DNA of 64,000 nucleotides from Phascolomyces articulosus (taxonomy: Eukaryota; Mucoromycota; Mucoromycetes; Mucorales; Lichtheimiaceae): NCBI GenBank assembly GCA_025677815.1, contig JAIXMP010000031.1, positions 62,001-126,000 of the forward strand, given 5' to 3'. This document shows positions 1 through 14,017 of this stretch, piece after piece (the stretch's first letter is position 1; every line of letters begins with the position of its first letter). Under the pieces are notes generated by a model, which saw only the letters and a program-made list of their open reading frames with translations, was not told the origin of the DNA and made no database searches. The translations under genes and the position numbers were made by a program.

Positions 1-1110
1 TCCCATTTTTTTTCTATTATATCAAAAAAAAATGACAGCGGCAGCCATGAAGACAGAGTCAAGGACAAACAATATAAAAGACAAACGTAAATGTGATAAG
101 TATGGGATGCATAATGAAAAATGGATTTTGCAGGTTGAGGCTGTGAACTGATATAATTTGCTCAACGCAATAGAGAGCTCAAATTGCTTTTTTTCAGCTT
201 TACACTCTTTCTTATCTATGATGCTTACTGTTGCTTAGACAATTTTGATCCCATCGCTTTGATGTAGATTATAGTTTAAATAGGTAATATCACTTTTGCA
301 GCCACCGTCCATATATCAGCACATGGTATTTTAATAATAATAATAGTTATTTCGTCAGGAAGTATTGTGTGCAATTAGTACACAAGCACATAGCCCACAT
401 TGTTATTTAACTAATCAGCATACACCAGAAAAGTTGTAACAAAGGAAATTTAATTTGCATTTTATTTTTATAGCTATATGTCCACAATTACGTATTGCAC
501 AACTTTATACATAAATAGTGAATTTAGTAGCTTAGAGTATATAAAATAAAATATCTGCATTTGGCATTTAAATTACAAAGTTATGGTAGTAATAACCACA
601 ATCCATTATGTTTATTAAAACTTTTGGATCAATAATACTTTACGTCATTGTAATAAACATACCCTATTCTTATACATTGTTGCTGTAATGTATTATTTGA
701 TTACATACCTACTAACACAAATCCACGACTTTTAAAGTTGTTTGCGTTGACTTGAATTTTTTCGATCCATTTCAACTAGCATCGCTTTTAAAGTTTTTGG
801 CATTTCATACCCAACTCCACAATAATGCTTTTGATGTACTGTACAAGGTCATGAAAATAGATTATGTAATAAGACAAAAAAATGATAGCCGCGTCATCTT
901 TCTCCCTTACCACCTGAAATGATACAGCTATGTGACCTTACAAGTTTAATCTTGTCCCTCTCTTTCCTTGCTTATGAGTATGGCTTTATTTAAAAAGGAA
1001 TAGCCTAACTATAATGCTCCAAATGCAAAAGAAATAAATATATAGAAGATTCGATGGTTGACTTTAGAAGTGCTTTCTTTCTTTCTCTCTAAATTCTTCG
1101 TCACCCAGAC
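1..1110. other. AT-rich intergenic sequence, no gene seen
   Basis: No open frame with family resemblance and no RNA gene is visible on either strand. The stretch is dominated by A/T-rich simple sequence. A TATA-like run (around 1034-1045) lies about 70 bases before the SDR pseudogene start. It may be the remnant of that gene's promoter, because the intact paralogue has its TATA at the same distance. Confidence 0.5.
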
Positions 1111-2635
1111 ATGTTCGACAAGAAACAGCGTTTTCAGTTCGATGGTATTCTTTATCTTTCAGGGAAAACAGTTATTGTTACTGGTAGTACAAGTAGTGTA
1201 TGTTAAACCAGTCATCTTTTGTTTTTTTTTATTTCCAAGAATAGCATAATTACCTTATAATGGATAAGAATATTGTGCACTAGAGCTTACTCGTAAGAAC
1301 TGTACTTTGTATGTGTAAAAGTCTCTAGCTGTTGAATTTATAGAGAATATAATGGTACGCTATTTTCTATAGAATAACAATGATAATAATTATATTTGCT
1401 ATAAATATTTATATAACAGAGTTTTACCATGTCGTAACGAATCAAAAGGAGAAGCTCTTGTCAAATAAAACAAGGTGAACACTGGAAATGACAAGGTTGA
1501 ATATATGCCACTTGATTTGGCATCTTTGAATTCGGTGAAAAACTTTGTTGAGATATTTTTAACCAAGTACGACCAACCGCATATGCTAATCAATAATGCA
1601 GGACTGATATCTGTAGGACCATTTGAACGCGTTGAAGATGGTATTCTTTTTTTTTTTCGAAATAAATAAACATGGATAATATGTTATGCATGCGTAGTAT
1701 ATACTAATAATGGTAAATAATGATGTCGTTTTATATCAACAACAATTTGTACAGGCTTTGAAGCTATGTTTGGGGTAAATGTTATTGGTACTCATTATTT
1801 GACCATCCTATTATTGCCAATTCTTGAAAACTCACGACCGAGTCGTATTGTCAATGTTGCCTCCCATTGGCATTGGGTCACATCAGTTGTTCACACGACG
1901 TACGTTGAGAAAATGAATGACAGAAGCAACTTTAACCGATTTATGCAGTACGGTAGAACAAAGGTAGTAGTGATCATTTGAATGAATATGGTTTATAATA
2001 TGTTCATTGCAGTAGAGGGTAGCGTAGCACAAGATACTTATTATTAGTATATTTAGGTTGTGTTAATGTTGTTATCATTTGAACTTGACAGACGCTTAAG
2101 ATCCACAGGAATTTTTAATGTAGGTGCATTATTTGATATTAACAAAAAAATCACATGGTATGTGAGAAAGTATATAAGTTAATACTATCACAATAATTAT
2201 AGTTATATATAAATACAAGTCACCCTGGAAGTGTCAAGAATGGCCCATATTATGAAAGAGTCCGGAAAAATTCGCCTTTCGACAGATTCATAGGAGGTCT
2301 GTTTCTTGCAACGGCAGATGTTGGTGCTCTCCCTCAACTTTATCTAACAACAAGTCCTGAAGTTGAAGAAAAAAATATTCATTCGAAATATTACGTGAGT
2401 CAATATATTTTTATAAATTAACACTATTATTATTAGCTCTTAAGAAATAAATACATCTTTGTAATGATATTTTGACACGTAATCGGGTACAATTTAATAG
2501 GTTCCCAACGCAAAACCAGGATGGACAAGTGCTTATACCAAGTCTGAAAAAGAAGCAGAAAAAGCATGGAATATAGTTGAAAGATTTATTAAAGAAAAGG
2601 TACCGTATTATCCTGGTGCCAGCATTTATATATAA
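1111..2635 (+). pseudogene. short-chain dehydrogenase/reductase pseudogene (retinol dehydrogenase/WWOX-like)
   Basis: This is a paralogue of the intact SDR gene at 27096-28651, with the same exon order over seven exons. Conserved parts include the N-N-A-G motif in exon 3 and the catalytic Y-x-x-x-K (YGRTK) in exon 4. Three defects are visible. An in-frame TAA at 1466-1468 stands where the paralogue has GAA. The exon 2 acceptor region has lost the bases for the Gly-Lys-Pro part of the nucleotide-binding loop and looks out of phase. The last Gly of the TGxxxG loop is Ser. Other exons remain open and their splice sites look usable, so decay is recent. If functional, the family reduces or oxidises small carbonyl or alcohol substrates with NAD(P)H. 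A sequencing error could explain the TAA alone, but less easily the exon 2 lesion as well. Confidence 0.8.
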
Positions 2636-2767
2636 CGTAGTATTCATTTTCTGTGCTTTCATTAGTTTTAATTATTATTAAAGCAAAATAAAGAAAAATT
2701 ACTGCATATATGCGCGGTGCAACTCAGATAATAACGTTGTCTTTTCATATTCGTTTCTATTCTGATC

Positions 2768-5700
2768 ATGGGATCTAATGAGGTATACTTTTGCCAATAA
2801 TGTATTTGAGTTATTCTCATTCTTTATTACACTCACTTTATCTACCCATGCTCATTGTATTGTTTATTTTATAAATAAAAAGGATAAAAGATTACCACCG
2901 CCTCCATCGTTTTCAACTGCACCTGACATAACCGAGTTATCGAACAATTTTGCAGTACCCTCGTTTTCTAGTGCACCCGATCTTTCAGGTATATTGAAGT
3001 ATATTATGAGTGAGTATACGATATAGCACGATCTAATGATTGACCTTCTTTTATATTTATATAGAATTAACGGGGGAAACGAGCAGCAAACCAAAGAAAG
3101 AACGAAAGCATAAAAAACGCGAACGAACACCTGAAAAAAAGAAACGCCATCGAGAACGATCACTATCAATCGAAAGATCTTCTCATCACCATCGACGACG
3201 ACGATCTCGCACTCCTGATAAGCATCGACGATCACCTGAAAGAAGATTGCGCCATCGATCGCGCACTCCTGAAAGACGTCGACGCTATTCTTCTCGGTCA
3301 CCAGAAAAAAGATCTCGTCATCGATCACGATCTCCAAGACGTAAACAGCATTCTTCGCGTGAAGTAGGTTTTTTGATCCTTGTTATTACTAAAGTCGAGT
3401 ATATTCTATGTCACTCTTTTTTATTCGAAAAAAGATATTCATTTGTTTTGTTTATTAGCACCGTTCTTCTCGACGACGATCACCCTCTCCGATACTAGTA
3501 ACGTAAGGAAAATCAAAGATGGAAAAGGAAGTCTGGGTAGGATATATTAGTGTTTATATATTTATTTATTATCGATACATTTCATAGTGGGGAATTGGAA
3601 ACTGGGCTTCGATTTCTCAAGGATACTCGTGGTGATCCAAACAATATAACTTATGGTGGGATCCATAGTTACGATGTCCCAGATTATTATCGTGAAGGAG
3701 GTAACGGATAAAAGTAATTGTGAAAGTTATATATGTTGGGGGAAAAAAGAGTCGTATTAACTGACTATTGATTTCAGGTGGTTATGTTATTGGATTACCT
3801 ACCTCATTAAGGATCGAAAAGACCAGTGCTAAACAAGGAAAGACCCTAAAGCTTATTAACCCAAGATCACTCACCAAGGTATAAAAGAGGGAACGAATGT
3901 TTAAAAAAAGGAGTTCTATTTTATATATCTTATTATTATTTTTGTAGAATATTCGTTATATGGATGCAGATTATACTTGGAAGGAAACGGACAAAGCCAT
4001 GAAAAGGTTTGTAGTTCGAGTGAAGAAAAAAGGCTTTAATGAGATGAGATATTGACCTGTATTTCTTTATTTTATTAGAATACGTATCCGACCTGATTCA
4101 AATGTACAAGTGGAAGCAGATCTTAACTTTATCAAGATTGAAAATGACGGAGAAACCACTCAAAAGAACAAAAATGATCAAGTAATATCAAGTGGCGTCG
4201 ATTATCGAAGTATTGAAGGGCCCAATGTCCATAATAGATCAGATGAAGAAGATGTATCTGAAGAAGAAGGAGAAAGTTTTGATGAGTATATACGTCGTCG
4301 TACAATTGAATTTAACAAGAAATTGGCACAGGTTGGTTGGTTTAAGATAAATTAAGGTCTCGAGAAAATATGTAGATATTTAGAATTATTTGATTTATAT
4401 GTGTGGCAGGATCGCAACGATGTTGAATTATGGCTCGCATTTATCAATTTCCAAGATGAGGCGGCACAGGGACTCAATACTGGTGTTGAGGGAAAATCAA
4501 AAAGCAAGGCGAATAAATCAAGTCTCAATGACGTCAAAATGAGTATATTTGAAAAAGCTTTGGAAGCCAATCCTACTGATGAGACCCTTCTTTTGGCATA
4601 TTTGACATGTGGTGAAGAAATATGGGAGTAAGTTGCTGTATTATATCTTTACAACTTGGCAAAAGATATATGTTTTTAAAGAAGGAAAAAGAAGAAATTA
4701 ATTACATAATCTTTCGATCTATGGTTTAATAGCACGCTTACATTATTAAGGCATTGGGATCAAGCCCTGAAAGCACGTCCTGAATCAATCCGATTATGGG
4801 CAGATTATATCAATCTCCGCCAGACAAACTTTTCAAGTTTCTCATTTACACAATGTGTCAAAGTGTTTGAGGATTGTATATCGACACTTAACAAGGTAGC
4901 ATATCGATTACAAAAAGTACGAAAAAATGTGGATAATCTCGAAGGTACTATTACAAATAATAAAAAAGAGGGAACTGTGAATCTAGAAAAGAAGGATGAA
5001 TGTTGAGCAGCTTTATTGGATTTTAGAACGAGAAAATATCGAATCTGTTATGGTTTATGTATTTTTAAGAGCATGTTTATTTATGAAACAGTCTGGTAAG
5101 TCAGAATCGATCTTGGTACAGAAGAGAAGAGCAATTAATAAATGTATAAATACAGGCTACCATGAACGAGCTTTTGGTACTTTGCAAGCACTGGTCGAAT
5201 TCACATTATTTCAACCACACATTTTTACGCTGTCATTTGATATTACCTTTGAAGACATGGTGGCAGAATTTTCTGATTTTTGGGATAATGAAGTGCTTCG
5301 ATTTGGTGAAGAGGTAAAAGAAGAGAATGAGAGAGTGAATGGATCATTTTAGTTAAAAAATGGTATTTTCCTTTTACTTATTAATATTTATTATGATTAG
5401 GGAGCGAAAGGGTGGAAAGAGTATTATCGTTCAAAATATGGTAAGAATCTATTTATTAATATGTAAACCACAAAAAAAAGAGATGGTAATTTTATTCTGA
5501 CTAAAACATAATCTCTTAATATAAAAGAAGAAGATACACTCACAAGAGAAACTGCCTCTCCAGAAGAAGACGACGAGGAAGATGGTAACATTCTATAAAA
5601 CATAACTCACATATACCACGATGGGCACTAATTTTTTTGAACTGTTTTTAGTATATAGCTTGGTAGATTGGGTACGATTAGAGGAAGCAAAAGAAAGTCG

Positions 5701-8131
5701 TAACCGACTTCCTATGAAAATGAAAGGTACATATTCTATTTACTAAAGAAAGATTTAAATTTATACTTTCCAAAAAAAGGGTTATAATGAGATGCACGGC
5801 TAATAATATGTATATGGACATCTGTAATAGATGTAGCACCAGATATTGTTGACGAGGACCCTTACGCCATTACATTATCTGATGATATCCGCGAATTTCT
5901 TTTCTGTATCACGGCACCTGAAACAAAGCAAGGTCTTATCTATAGCATATTTGTATTCCTTGGATTACCTTTTACACCGCCAGGTGTTGGCACAAATACA
6001 CATTTCTGTGTGGATACATTTACACACAATGAACTCAAACTGGATGGATTCTGGCCTTCGGAAAGACGTCCTTTATTACTTACCTATATTGATGGCATTG
6101 CGATGGATCCAGAGCGTACAACGAATGATAGTCGACCTTATGATTATCCAGTCTCATATCCTGTTGGCATATCAGAACTATTTGCTCGCCATGACCATTG
6201 GTTTTCATGCGTCACTAATTGCCATGTGGAGAATCCACTTGAAGCAGAATTTACACGGTAAAACTTATTTACTTTTACCCCACTAGTAAAAGATCAGTTT
6301 TTTTTTATCCGAAATATAGACTAAGAATAATTATTCATTTCCCCTTTTGATAGAAATGCATTTAAGCAGCTTCTTTCTTTAAAGTGGGCAAACCATCTGG
6401 CAGTATGTTATCTATCGTTTGAATCCAGTTTTTCAAACAAAAGGTAATTGTATATTATTTATTGCAGTAACTGTATTTTATTATATATTAGGAAAAAGTT
6501 ATCTGACACAGATTAATATTGGATGTTTATATAGTGCACGGATCGTGGCAAAAACATTACTCAAAGATAACCAGACAAACTTATCTTTATGGAATGCATA
6601 TGCACAAATGGAAAAGAGTCATGGAAAACTAAAGGAAGCACGAAAAGTGTATCAAACTGCATTAGCAACATATCACACATTTCCAAATCAAGATCAAGCC
6701 ATGATACCACTTGTTTGTAGTGCATTTGCTCAACTGGAATGGGAAGAAGGTCAATCCGATGAAGCACTCAAAATTTTGGCTTCTTTAGGTAGCGAACAAC
6801 CCTATGGTAAGATATACGCTTGAATAAATGTGGATATGTTTTTTTTTATTTTTTTATTTTTTAAATTAACTCTTTTATATAGAGCCAAAAGGTCCTGCAC
6901 CATCAAATGCACAAATTCTCAAAGTACAAAGAGTAAGTAATTATTCTTAAAATGTTTCTGAATGACAGTATTCTGATAATGATGGCGATCCATTGAATAT
7001 TGAGATGATACTAAAACAACGAAACTCTCTGTGTAGTTTTATGAGCAAAAAACGAGCCAATTGTCAATGCTAACAGGAAGTACAAAGCAAGAAATGGATA
7101 TTTCATTTCACTATACCATTTGTTACGCCCTCTTCCAATTTTTGACAAGAGGAATCACAGAGGCATCAAATGTATTTGAACATGCTTTGGAATATATTGA
7201 AGAACGTCATGCAGAACGCGGATTTGAAAGTGAAGTGTTATGGGTTGCTTATGCCAAAATTGTATACAAGAATATTTCTATGAACCATCGAAAGGGCTAT
7301 AAACCAGGCCATTTACGGTATTTGTTACAACGAGCACTATTATTATTTCCAAATAATACTGTGTTTATTGGTCTTTACGTCTGGAATGAAGCAAGGACCA
7401 AGTTGTACAATCGCGTTAGATCTATGTTTACATCCTCCATTGAAAGGTAAAAAAGAAGAGTACCTATGTTGGATACATTTTAGATTGAATTGATTCTAAT
7501 TTTTTTTTTTTACTTTACTAGTGATCCAAATGTTATCTTATGGTTATCATCTATTCGAACTGAGCTTCATTATCATCAACCTTATGACATTAATCAAGTA
7601 AAATCATTATTTGAATCGGCTGTAGAGAAAACAAGGTAAACACCATGGGTTTGGTTAATGATCATTGTCTCTTAAAAAGAGAAAGAAGTTATGAATGTCA
7701 TATCAGTATTTTTAATGCTAATCCTTACATCATAATTTAAAATAGTACTCGATCATCCATTTTGTTATGGAAACTATTCATTGAACATGAAGTCAAATGT
7801 GGTGAAATGATCCATGCTAAAAGTCTCTTTTATCGAGCAATTCGTGCCTGCCCTTGGTCAAAAGGTAATTTACCTAAATTTTCTTATACCTTGCCTTCGT
7901 TTTTTTTTACATCAAGACTGAAATAATTCTGTCATATTCTTATTAGAAATCTGCTTGTTGGGTATACGGTTGTTATCACGCTATTTATCGGAAAAGGAGC
8001 TGCATGAGATTGTCAGCTTGATGATGGAAAAAGAAATCCGACTTCGTCATCCGATTGATGATAGGCTTCTTGTTGATGAAAACGCACCAGAACAATGGGA
8101 CGATAACGACGACGAGTCTGTAGGAGTATAA
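2768..8131 (+). CDS. NRDE2: NRDE2-family nuclear RNA-surveillance / RNAi protein with RS-rich N-terminus
   Basis: NRDE2 proteins (Nrl1 in fission yeast, NRDE-2 in worm) are nuclear and bind the MTR4 helicase, influencing exosome activity, splicing and nuclear RNAi. Here many small exons join in frame. The likely start is a short exon coding M-G-S-N-E, then an exon with two S-F-S-x-A-P-D repeats, then a long run of R-x-x-S/T-P-E/D repeats (about 3090-3360). The conserved NRDE2 entry follows: 'LRFLKDTRGDPNN', 'YGGIHSYDVP', then 'IRYMDADYTW'. Next comes the acidic linker 'FDEYIRRRTIEFNKKL' and HAT/TPR-like helical repeats through to the end (for example 'DVELWLAFINFQDEA', 'LWNAYAQMEKSHG', 'ILLWKLFIEHEVKCG'). 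The stop is TAA at 8129-8131. One intron (4896-4987) must be removed to avoid a stop, and its donor and acceptor agree in phase. Family assignment is confident; the precise start is less so. Confidence 0.85.
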
Positions 8132-8628
8132 ATGTAAATATATATAAAGACATACTTATTCATCAAACAAATCAAGACAGCTTGCATATAATAAAATAGT
8201 GTTCACTTCAACGAAAGAATCATGATAAGGAAAACAAAAATATTTGGTATACATGCAGTTTAGTGTGAGGTTAAGATCAGTGTTGAGTAATGCATCAATG
8301 CAATCTACTAAGAATCATCGTAGCAGATCATATGTCAAGTTGGACTATCAATGTTTTCTCTTTATATTATACAAGTCAATTTTTTTTTTTTTGAAGTTGA
8401 GAGATAGTGGTCGCACTAGATCAAGATGTTCTATTAATCGCCTGTATCAATAGTTTAAATATGGCAGCTTTTATCTAGCAAGATAATGTCATCCATTAAG
8501 TCAATATAGAAATTCCAATTTAGGTTTCAAAACCATTAAATTGCATAATCAAATCTGAGCCGATAGCCATTATTTTTTCTTTTTTTTCCACCATTCTCGA
8601 TCCCCTTAAAATTGAAAAACCATAATCC
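8132..8628. other. intergenic, promoter side of F-box gene A
   Basis: No gene is supported. The short open frames are low in complexity. Pyrimidine-rich tracts occur just before the F-box start (8574-8600), as at several other promoters in this window. Confidence 0.5.
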
Positions 8629-10558
8629 ATGACGGATTTCACAACTATTTTACCCATTGAAACACTTTGTGACGTTTTTTCTTACCTTGATCAAAATGAC
8701 TCTCTTGAATGTATGAACGTATCTCATGCATGGTATAATTCGATTCCAAACTATACAAGACCTGTATGGCGAGAGTTAAAGATTACGCCCACATCTTGGA
8801 ACAAACCACCCACTCAATCCATCTTGAAATGCCTCGGTCCTCATGTCAAAAAAGTAATTATTCATAGTCAAGATACGTGTCGTATATTGGATACACTAGA
8901 TCGTCGAAAATGTCGTATAAAGTCACTTGGTCAGTAGGCATATGATTTCTTTGTTCTGGTTGCTACGGATATTATTTTATAAGGCCACAAAATGTTTAAA
9001 AAATTTGACACTTTTTCTTTTTCTTTTCCTTTTAGATATATGTGGTCATAAAGTCATGTTGAAAAGAAAGGGTCGACCTGCAGCAAACGATAGTATCAAG
9101 TTGCCAATGACAATCGGCATGTTTGCTAATACTTTGACCGAATTATTGATGGATGGTCATCCGTGTGATATCTCTGTACCGATGATACTAGATACTTTAC
9201 CAGCATTAATGCATCTTTCTGTAAAGTTTAACGATATTGAAAGAGACACCTTATCCAATACTGAAATTGGGGGCCAGCACCCGAGAAAGAGTAAGAAAAG
9301 AGCATTAGCAAAAACAACAGCACAACACACCAACTTAATATTTTTGTGCCTGGACAATGCCTTGAATTTCGACACGCGCATCCTTCCAATCTTACATCGT
9401 TGTCCTAACCTCAAGTTTCTGTTGGTTGCATTGGATATGGATAGAACACATGTGTATGATGTACAAGCGAGATACATCCGTGATGCATTTAGACTTTGTC
9501 CATTGGTACGTTATATTGCTTGGAATGGTGACCCAGAAAAAGATAGAGTCGAAGAATGGTTGGAGTTATCAAGAAAAGAGGAACAGCGACGACAACGACT
9601 TCATCTCCATCACAACAGTAGTATATACCCTTGTATTCATAATGAAGAAAACGATGATGGTATGGATGACATGATCGATAAGGAAGAACCCGGTACAGTA
9701 CGCAAGATAGTATTCGCATGCAACAATTCCCAAGATATGGATCATCTCGTCCCTATTATGATTAAATCACGACCTTGGTTAGAACATTTGTACATTAGTG
9801 TTGTCTATGATTGGTTTTGGGATTTTTTACCAAGGTACCATTTCCCACAATTAACAACCTTGGAACTCTATGGCATTGCAATGACAAGTGAACTATGGCG
9901 TCAAGTGGTTTTGTATCATCCCAACATTGAACACCTGGAAACCGAGATCTATGTGGAGGAAATGGTGGATTTGGACCGTATTATAGAATCGATGGGGTCA
10001 ACACTAACCCGTTTACGTCATTTGCTTTTACAATATGAAAGGAGTAACCCATTTACAGCAGTGACTTGTACCACATTAGGTGCATTGATCAGCACAAACA
10101 TTCAACATTTACATCTTGCCAGTGTATCCATTTCAGATCAAGCCTTTTACGACATTTGTGGGTTACCTCAGTTACAGGAATTATGTGTCGGTGCATTCGA
10201 TACCTATCGGTCTTTTTTAAGCGAGGATGGGTTATTGGCAGGTGTAAAAAGATGGGTAGATGGATATAAACAAGAAGTAGAAGATGAAAATGGTAAAAAA
10301 TCAACTATCACAAGTAAATACAAGATTCGCTTTATTCAGTTAACTGCTATTCAATGTGTGACAGATGCAGTGCTAGAACTTCTTGGACAAGTGGATAGCT
10401 TAATAACACTGCGAATCACATATAATGAAAGTATCACCAATGAAGGTCCAAAGGCGTTCTGTCATGGAAATAATAATGGTAATCAAAAGAAATTAGAAAC
10501 GTATGCTTGTTATGGGATTTCTCGTAGTAACCCATTTGCTACAAGGTTACCAGATTAA
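8629..10558 (+). CDS. F-box / leucine-rich-repeat protein A
   Basis: Predicted SCF ubiquitin-ligase substrate adaptor. Two exons (8629-8929 and 9036-10558, phase-1 junction) give 607 residues. Residues 1-45 look like an F-box: an aliphatic start 'LPIETLCDVFSYLDQND', then 'CMNVSHAWY' and a tryptophan-containing 'VWRELKI'. The rest holds irregular leucine-rich repeats ('LIFLCLDNALNF', 'LEHLYISVVYDW', 'LTTLELYGIAM', 'ITLRITYNESITNEG'), the usual fungal F-box/LRR layout. The N-terminal block, the 'GPHVKKV' segment and the intron position match gene C at 44294-46206, so the two are paralogues. It lies tail to tail with F-box gene B, 338 bases apart. The substrate cannot be inferred. The long open frame that starts at 8927 with alternative codons is the same exon read without splicing. 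Confidence 0.85.
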
Positions 10559-10896
10559 TATGTATATATATATGTATGCTATAATTTATACACGAAGAAA
10601 AATATCAATCTAATTTATATATATACATGTTATATATGATTGAATTTGTTTATATCAAAAAAGTTAAATTGTACATTATTATCACCAGCATTATTATTCT
10701 CATGTAAAAATAATAAAAAACATCATTCTTTATTAATATTGTAAATGAGTGTGTATGGGTATATTTATGATTTGGGTACAATGCAAATTTCAAAAAAGTA
10801 TAAAGTATAAAGTATATATATAAAAAAATCAGAGTATTGTATAATGTTATTATAACTACTGGGGGATATTAAGAAATGTAAAACAGTGGAAAGGAA
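10559..10896. other. convergent 3' intergenic spacer
   Basis: AT-rich spacer between two convergent F-box genes, with several AATAAA-like and TATATA runs that could serve as polyadenylation signals for both strands. Nothing else is seen. Confidence 0.5.
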
Positions 10897-13058
10897 CTAT
10901 CGCCATTGTACCGTTACATGTTTGATATGAGGTCGTAATAGCTGATCCACTCTTTTTCTACTTGCACCATTCATTTTATAAAGTAATAGTGTCGACAAAT
11001 TTCGACAGCTAGCAAGAGCTTCAGCACTTTCGTTCGTCAAATGCATGAGCCCTAATTCGAGGCATGTGAGCTGATGTAATTGGAGACGGATTAACTGTGC
11101 TATTTCCAAAACTGTAACCTGTTGATCGGGACGATAAATGGACAGCTTCTTTAATGTTGCGATGCCAGATACATTTTGCAAAATACTCGATGTCACGCCA
11201 ATACAATGATGAAAAATAAGTTCACTCAAGGGGTGGGGTGAAGAAGAACGAATGCTGTAATATTGTTGCCGTGGAGGGTGAATATATGTATTCCTATGTC
11301 TATCCAACAGTTCACCAAAAGCACGTCCACGGATATCAAGATGAGATAAACGTAGGGATGACAGGCTTGGTAGTATAGAAATAGAATTGAATATACCATC
11401 TGCTACGACATAATCCTGTTGTAGATCTGTTGTCATTGTCGCTGTTGTTGGATTATTTACAGTGGAATGATGGCGGGAGCCTTCAAGGACAAATGTTTCG
11501 AGTGCATGATATTTACGTAACATGACTGGAAGATAATCACGTAAGAATTCTGTAAAAGCATTTGATATTTTTATGTGGAGAAAAGTCAATTGGGGTAATG
11601 ATAGTGTTGATAAACGATTCCAGTCCCGGTCTGATCCACCCATGGGCGCTATGCTTAACGTATGCAGAGAGTTTTGGCTTTTTTCAAGTCTGGATTGTAA
11701 TGGTAATACTGAATGAATATTGTGAAGGACCAAACATTGTAATTCGCCCGGTTGATACAATGGTTTCTTTTGCTGTTGGAATGAAGTGAATACAGAAGAT
11801 GTATTATCTGGTATGGATGTTACTTCTGGTGTCGAAAGTGAAAAGGGTGATAAACGTTTTTTGTGTTGTCTTAAAATAGCATTCACATCATTGTTACAAA
11901 AGTGCTGTTGCTGTGTCAATTTTCGTGTAATAATGATGACCAATTCGGGACAACATTTTGAAAGAATAGGTAGTATCTCTTCATCATTTTCGCACCCGTT
12001 TACTTCCAAGTAACGCAAATGCGGACAATGCCATAAAAGTGATGATAGTTGAAAAAGAGGCTGGATAGAGATAGTTGAATGTAGTTCCATTCGTGATAAT
12101 AAAGTTTTGTGAGGTACAATACAGTCACCAATACACCATGCAACCACTTTGATAGAGGTTAAACTTTGACACAAGCATAAAATTCTTAGTAACGAGATGC
12201 GTGTGTTTTGAATACGCGGCCAATTGATTCGCAAGTCGGTCAATGTGCGCTTGACACATGTCAAAGTGTTGTAAAGTAGTTCTAGTGATCGAATATTTGC
12301 TCCATTTACCACTATAGTGTACATAGATAAAATCGTTGTGATGAGCTCATATCACATTAGCAGATGTTATATAATCGTAAACAAGATTTATACACTATAC
12401 ATGCATGCGTGTGTGAAAATAACACTATCATTCTCTTCTCCGCCTACCCATTCCTTTTTTTATATAGCAATCGATAAGTATAATGCAGCTTACCGGAAAT
12501 ATTCAAATCTAAAGATACTAAATTTGAGAAATCATGCATCCGAAGAAAATCTGTACAGTTGAGATATGTGGAAATTTGATCATAAAATATCAGTTTTTCA
12601 ACATGCTGTACAAGGATTGAGGGAATTCGATAACACTGCGTTTGTTTTTTTGTTCCTCCTACTCGTATGGCTGTTGAATGCAATAAATTTGGCATATAGC
12701 GTACTTCAATCTGTCTCCAAAGCTCTCGATGATCAAATAATTTGTCTCGCCATAGGTGACTGACTCAGGTGCACTGGATCAGAACTTGAGTATCCAAATT
12801 ACCGAAAATATGACAAAAAATCTCAAAAGGAAGTCGTTCAATAAAATCAACAAACATGTCATTTTTCTTTTCTTTTTTTGTTGGTAATATTGCTACTAGT
12901 TGCTGCTGTTCATTGACATTGTTGTATGATAATGGTGGCACATTGTAAATGTCATTTGATCCAAATGAACATTGGCAGGATTGGCGATCAGTAGAAATAA
13001 TTTGTTTTCGTGGAATATCTTGTTCTGAATCGGAAGCTTTTCGTTTTTCGGATGTCAT
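10897..13058 (-). pseudogene. F-box / LRR gene B with one in-frame TGA inside the F-box
   Basis: Two exons (13058-12494 and 12311-10897, phase-1 junction) total 660 codons and read openly, except for a TGA at codon 98 (12767-12765). It falls inside the F-box: 'LPFEIFCHIFGNLDTQVLIQCT', stop, then 'VSHLWRDKLFDHRELWRQI', an otherwise textbook F-box. The remaining 560 or so codons are intact LRR-type sequence ('LEVNGC', 'LTCLELGLMHLTNESAEALA', 'LSTLLLYKMNG'). No small GT-AG intron that restores phase could be found around the stop. The N-terminal 80 residues are low in complexity (Ser/Gln/Lys). Possible explanations are a fresh nonsense mutation, a base-call error or stop-codon readthrough. If translated normally, the product is a 97-residue fragment ending in mid-F-box. 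Confidence 0.75.
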
Positions 13059-13727
13059 TTTTTTTAGTGAAGAGCGAGGAAAGGGAAAAAGAGCAAAAAT
13101 ACCCAAAAAGCCATCATGAGACAAGAAATATTAGATAAGTTTGTGGGTACTTATCCTTTTTATCGTGATGATATACATCATGGATCAACAGCAGGCATAA
13201 TGTATACTCATACAAAGACGGTGATCAAGGATTTTATATTTTATAAAGCAATGATTTTGGTTCACTAATGTAGTATCTTTACTTCTTGATACGCAACACT
13301 TTCATCATAAATATATTAGTAGTGCAACCTATATAATATATATAACAATATAAGGCTGTTTAATTTTTTTTAATATACAATTGATATCGTTTGTTAAAAT
13401 ATAAGCAGATTATATATAAGAAAAGAAATGTTTCTTTTTCTCCCATAATCCGCAGCGATATAAATTTTTGACACTATAGATGGTGGTCTTACTTCCAGTA
13501 CATACTACCAACTAACAATGTATTATATACACCATTTTGGATCACGTCAACCTACTGATAATACTATAAATTAATTTATCATTTTTTAAATGAAGAGATT
13601 GTTTTGAACTTCTCTTATCATGGACTATTTATTGTGTTTTGGGTATATAAAGGACATGGAACACTCATTCTTTTCTTTCTTTCTTTCTTTCTCTTTATTA
13701 CTTTTACTAATCTTCAGATTGATAATA
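13059..13727. other. divergent promoter region
   Basis: Spacer between F-box gene B (minus) and the SMP-like gene (plus). It is AT-rich with no open frame of interest. It contains the TATA box and CTTT-repeat leader of the SMP-like gene, listed separately. Confidence 0.5.
13644..13651 (+). promoter_or_regulatory. TATA box of SMP-like gene
   Basis: TATATAAA stands 77 bases before the start codon. It is followed by a (CTTT)n pyrimidine run at about 13668-13694 that probably forms the leader and initiation region. The layout suggests a strong, possibly regulated, Pol II promoter. Confidence 0.6.
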
Positions 13728-14017
13728 ATGTGCAAGGTATATCATCATTAACTTTCATAGCTTCTTCATAATAGTCCTATCTATATCATGTTTCTTATAT
13801 TAAATCCTACTACTTTTTTCTTCTTTATATACTATAATATTAGACCAGTCAAGGAAACCAAGGTCACTGTCCTAGCAAGACCCCAATGACTCCCGCCGAC
13901 GCATCTCGTATCCAATCTCATGCAGATAAGACTGGCCAGTACCAAGACTTCAAGGCTCGTGCTCAATCTGCAGCTGCCAGAAACACTCAATACGGTGGAA
14001 AGAAGTATTGTTCATAA
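13728..14017 (+). CDS. 60-residue SMP/LEA-like stress protein
   Basis: Two exons: a nine-base first exon (ATG TGC AAG, 13728-13736) and a second exon at 13844-14017. The product has 60 residues. The core 'MTPADASRIQSHADKTG', then 'DFKARAQSAAARN', resembles the seed-maturation-protein (SMP) domain of LEA proteins, in which 'DA.RIQSA' and 'ARAQSAA' are recurring motifs. Such proteins are hydrophilic and often accumulate in dormant spores or under drying. Two Cys residues near the N-terminus and one near the C-terminus are unusual for an LEA protein. The product is too short for most gene callers because of the tiny first exon. The SMP link is by motif only. Confidence 0.7.
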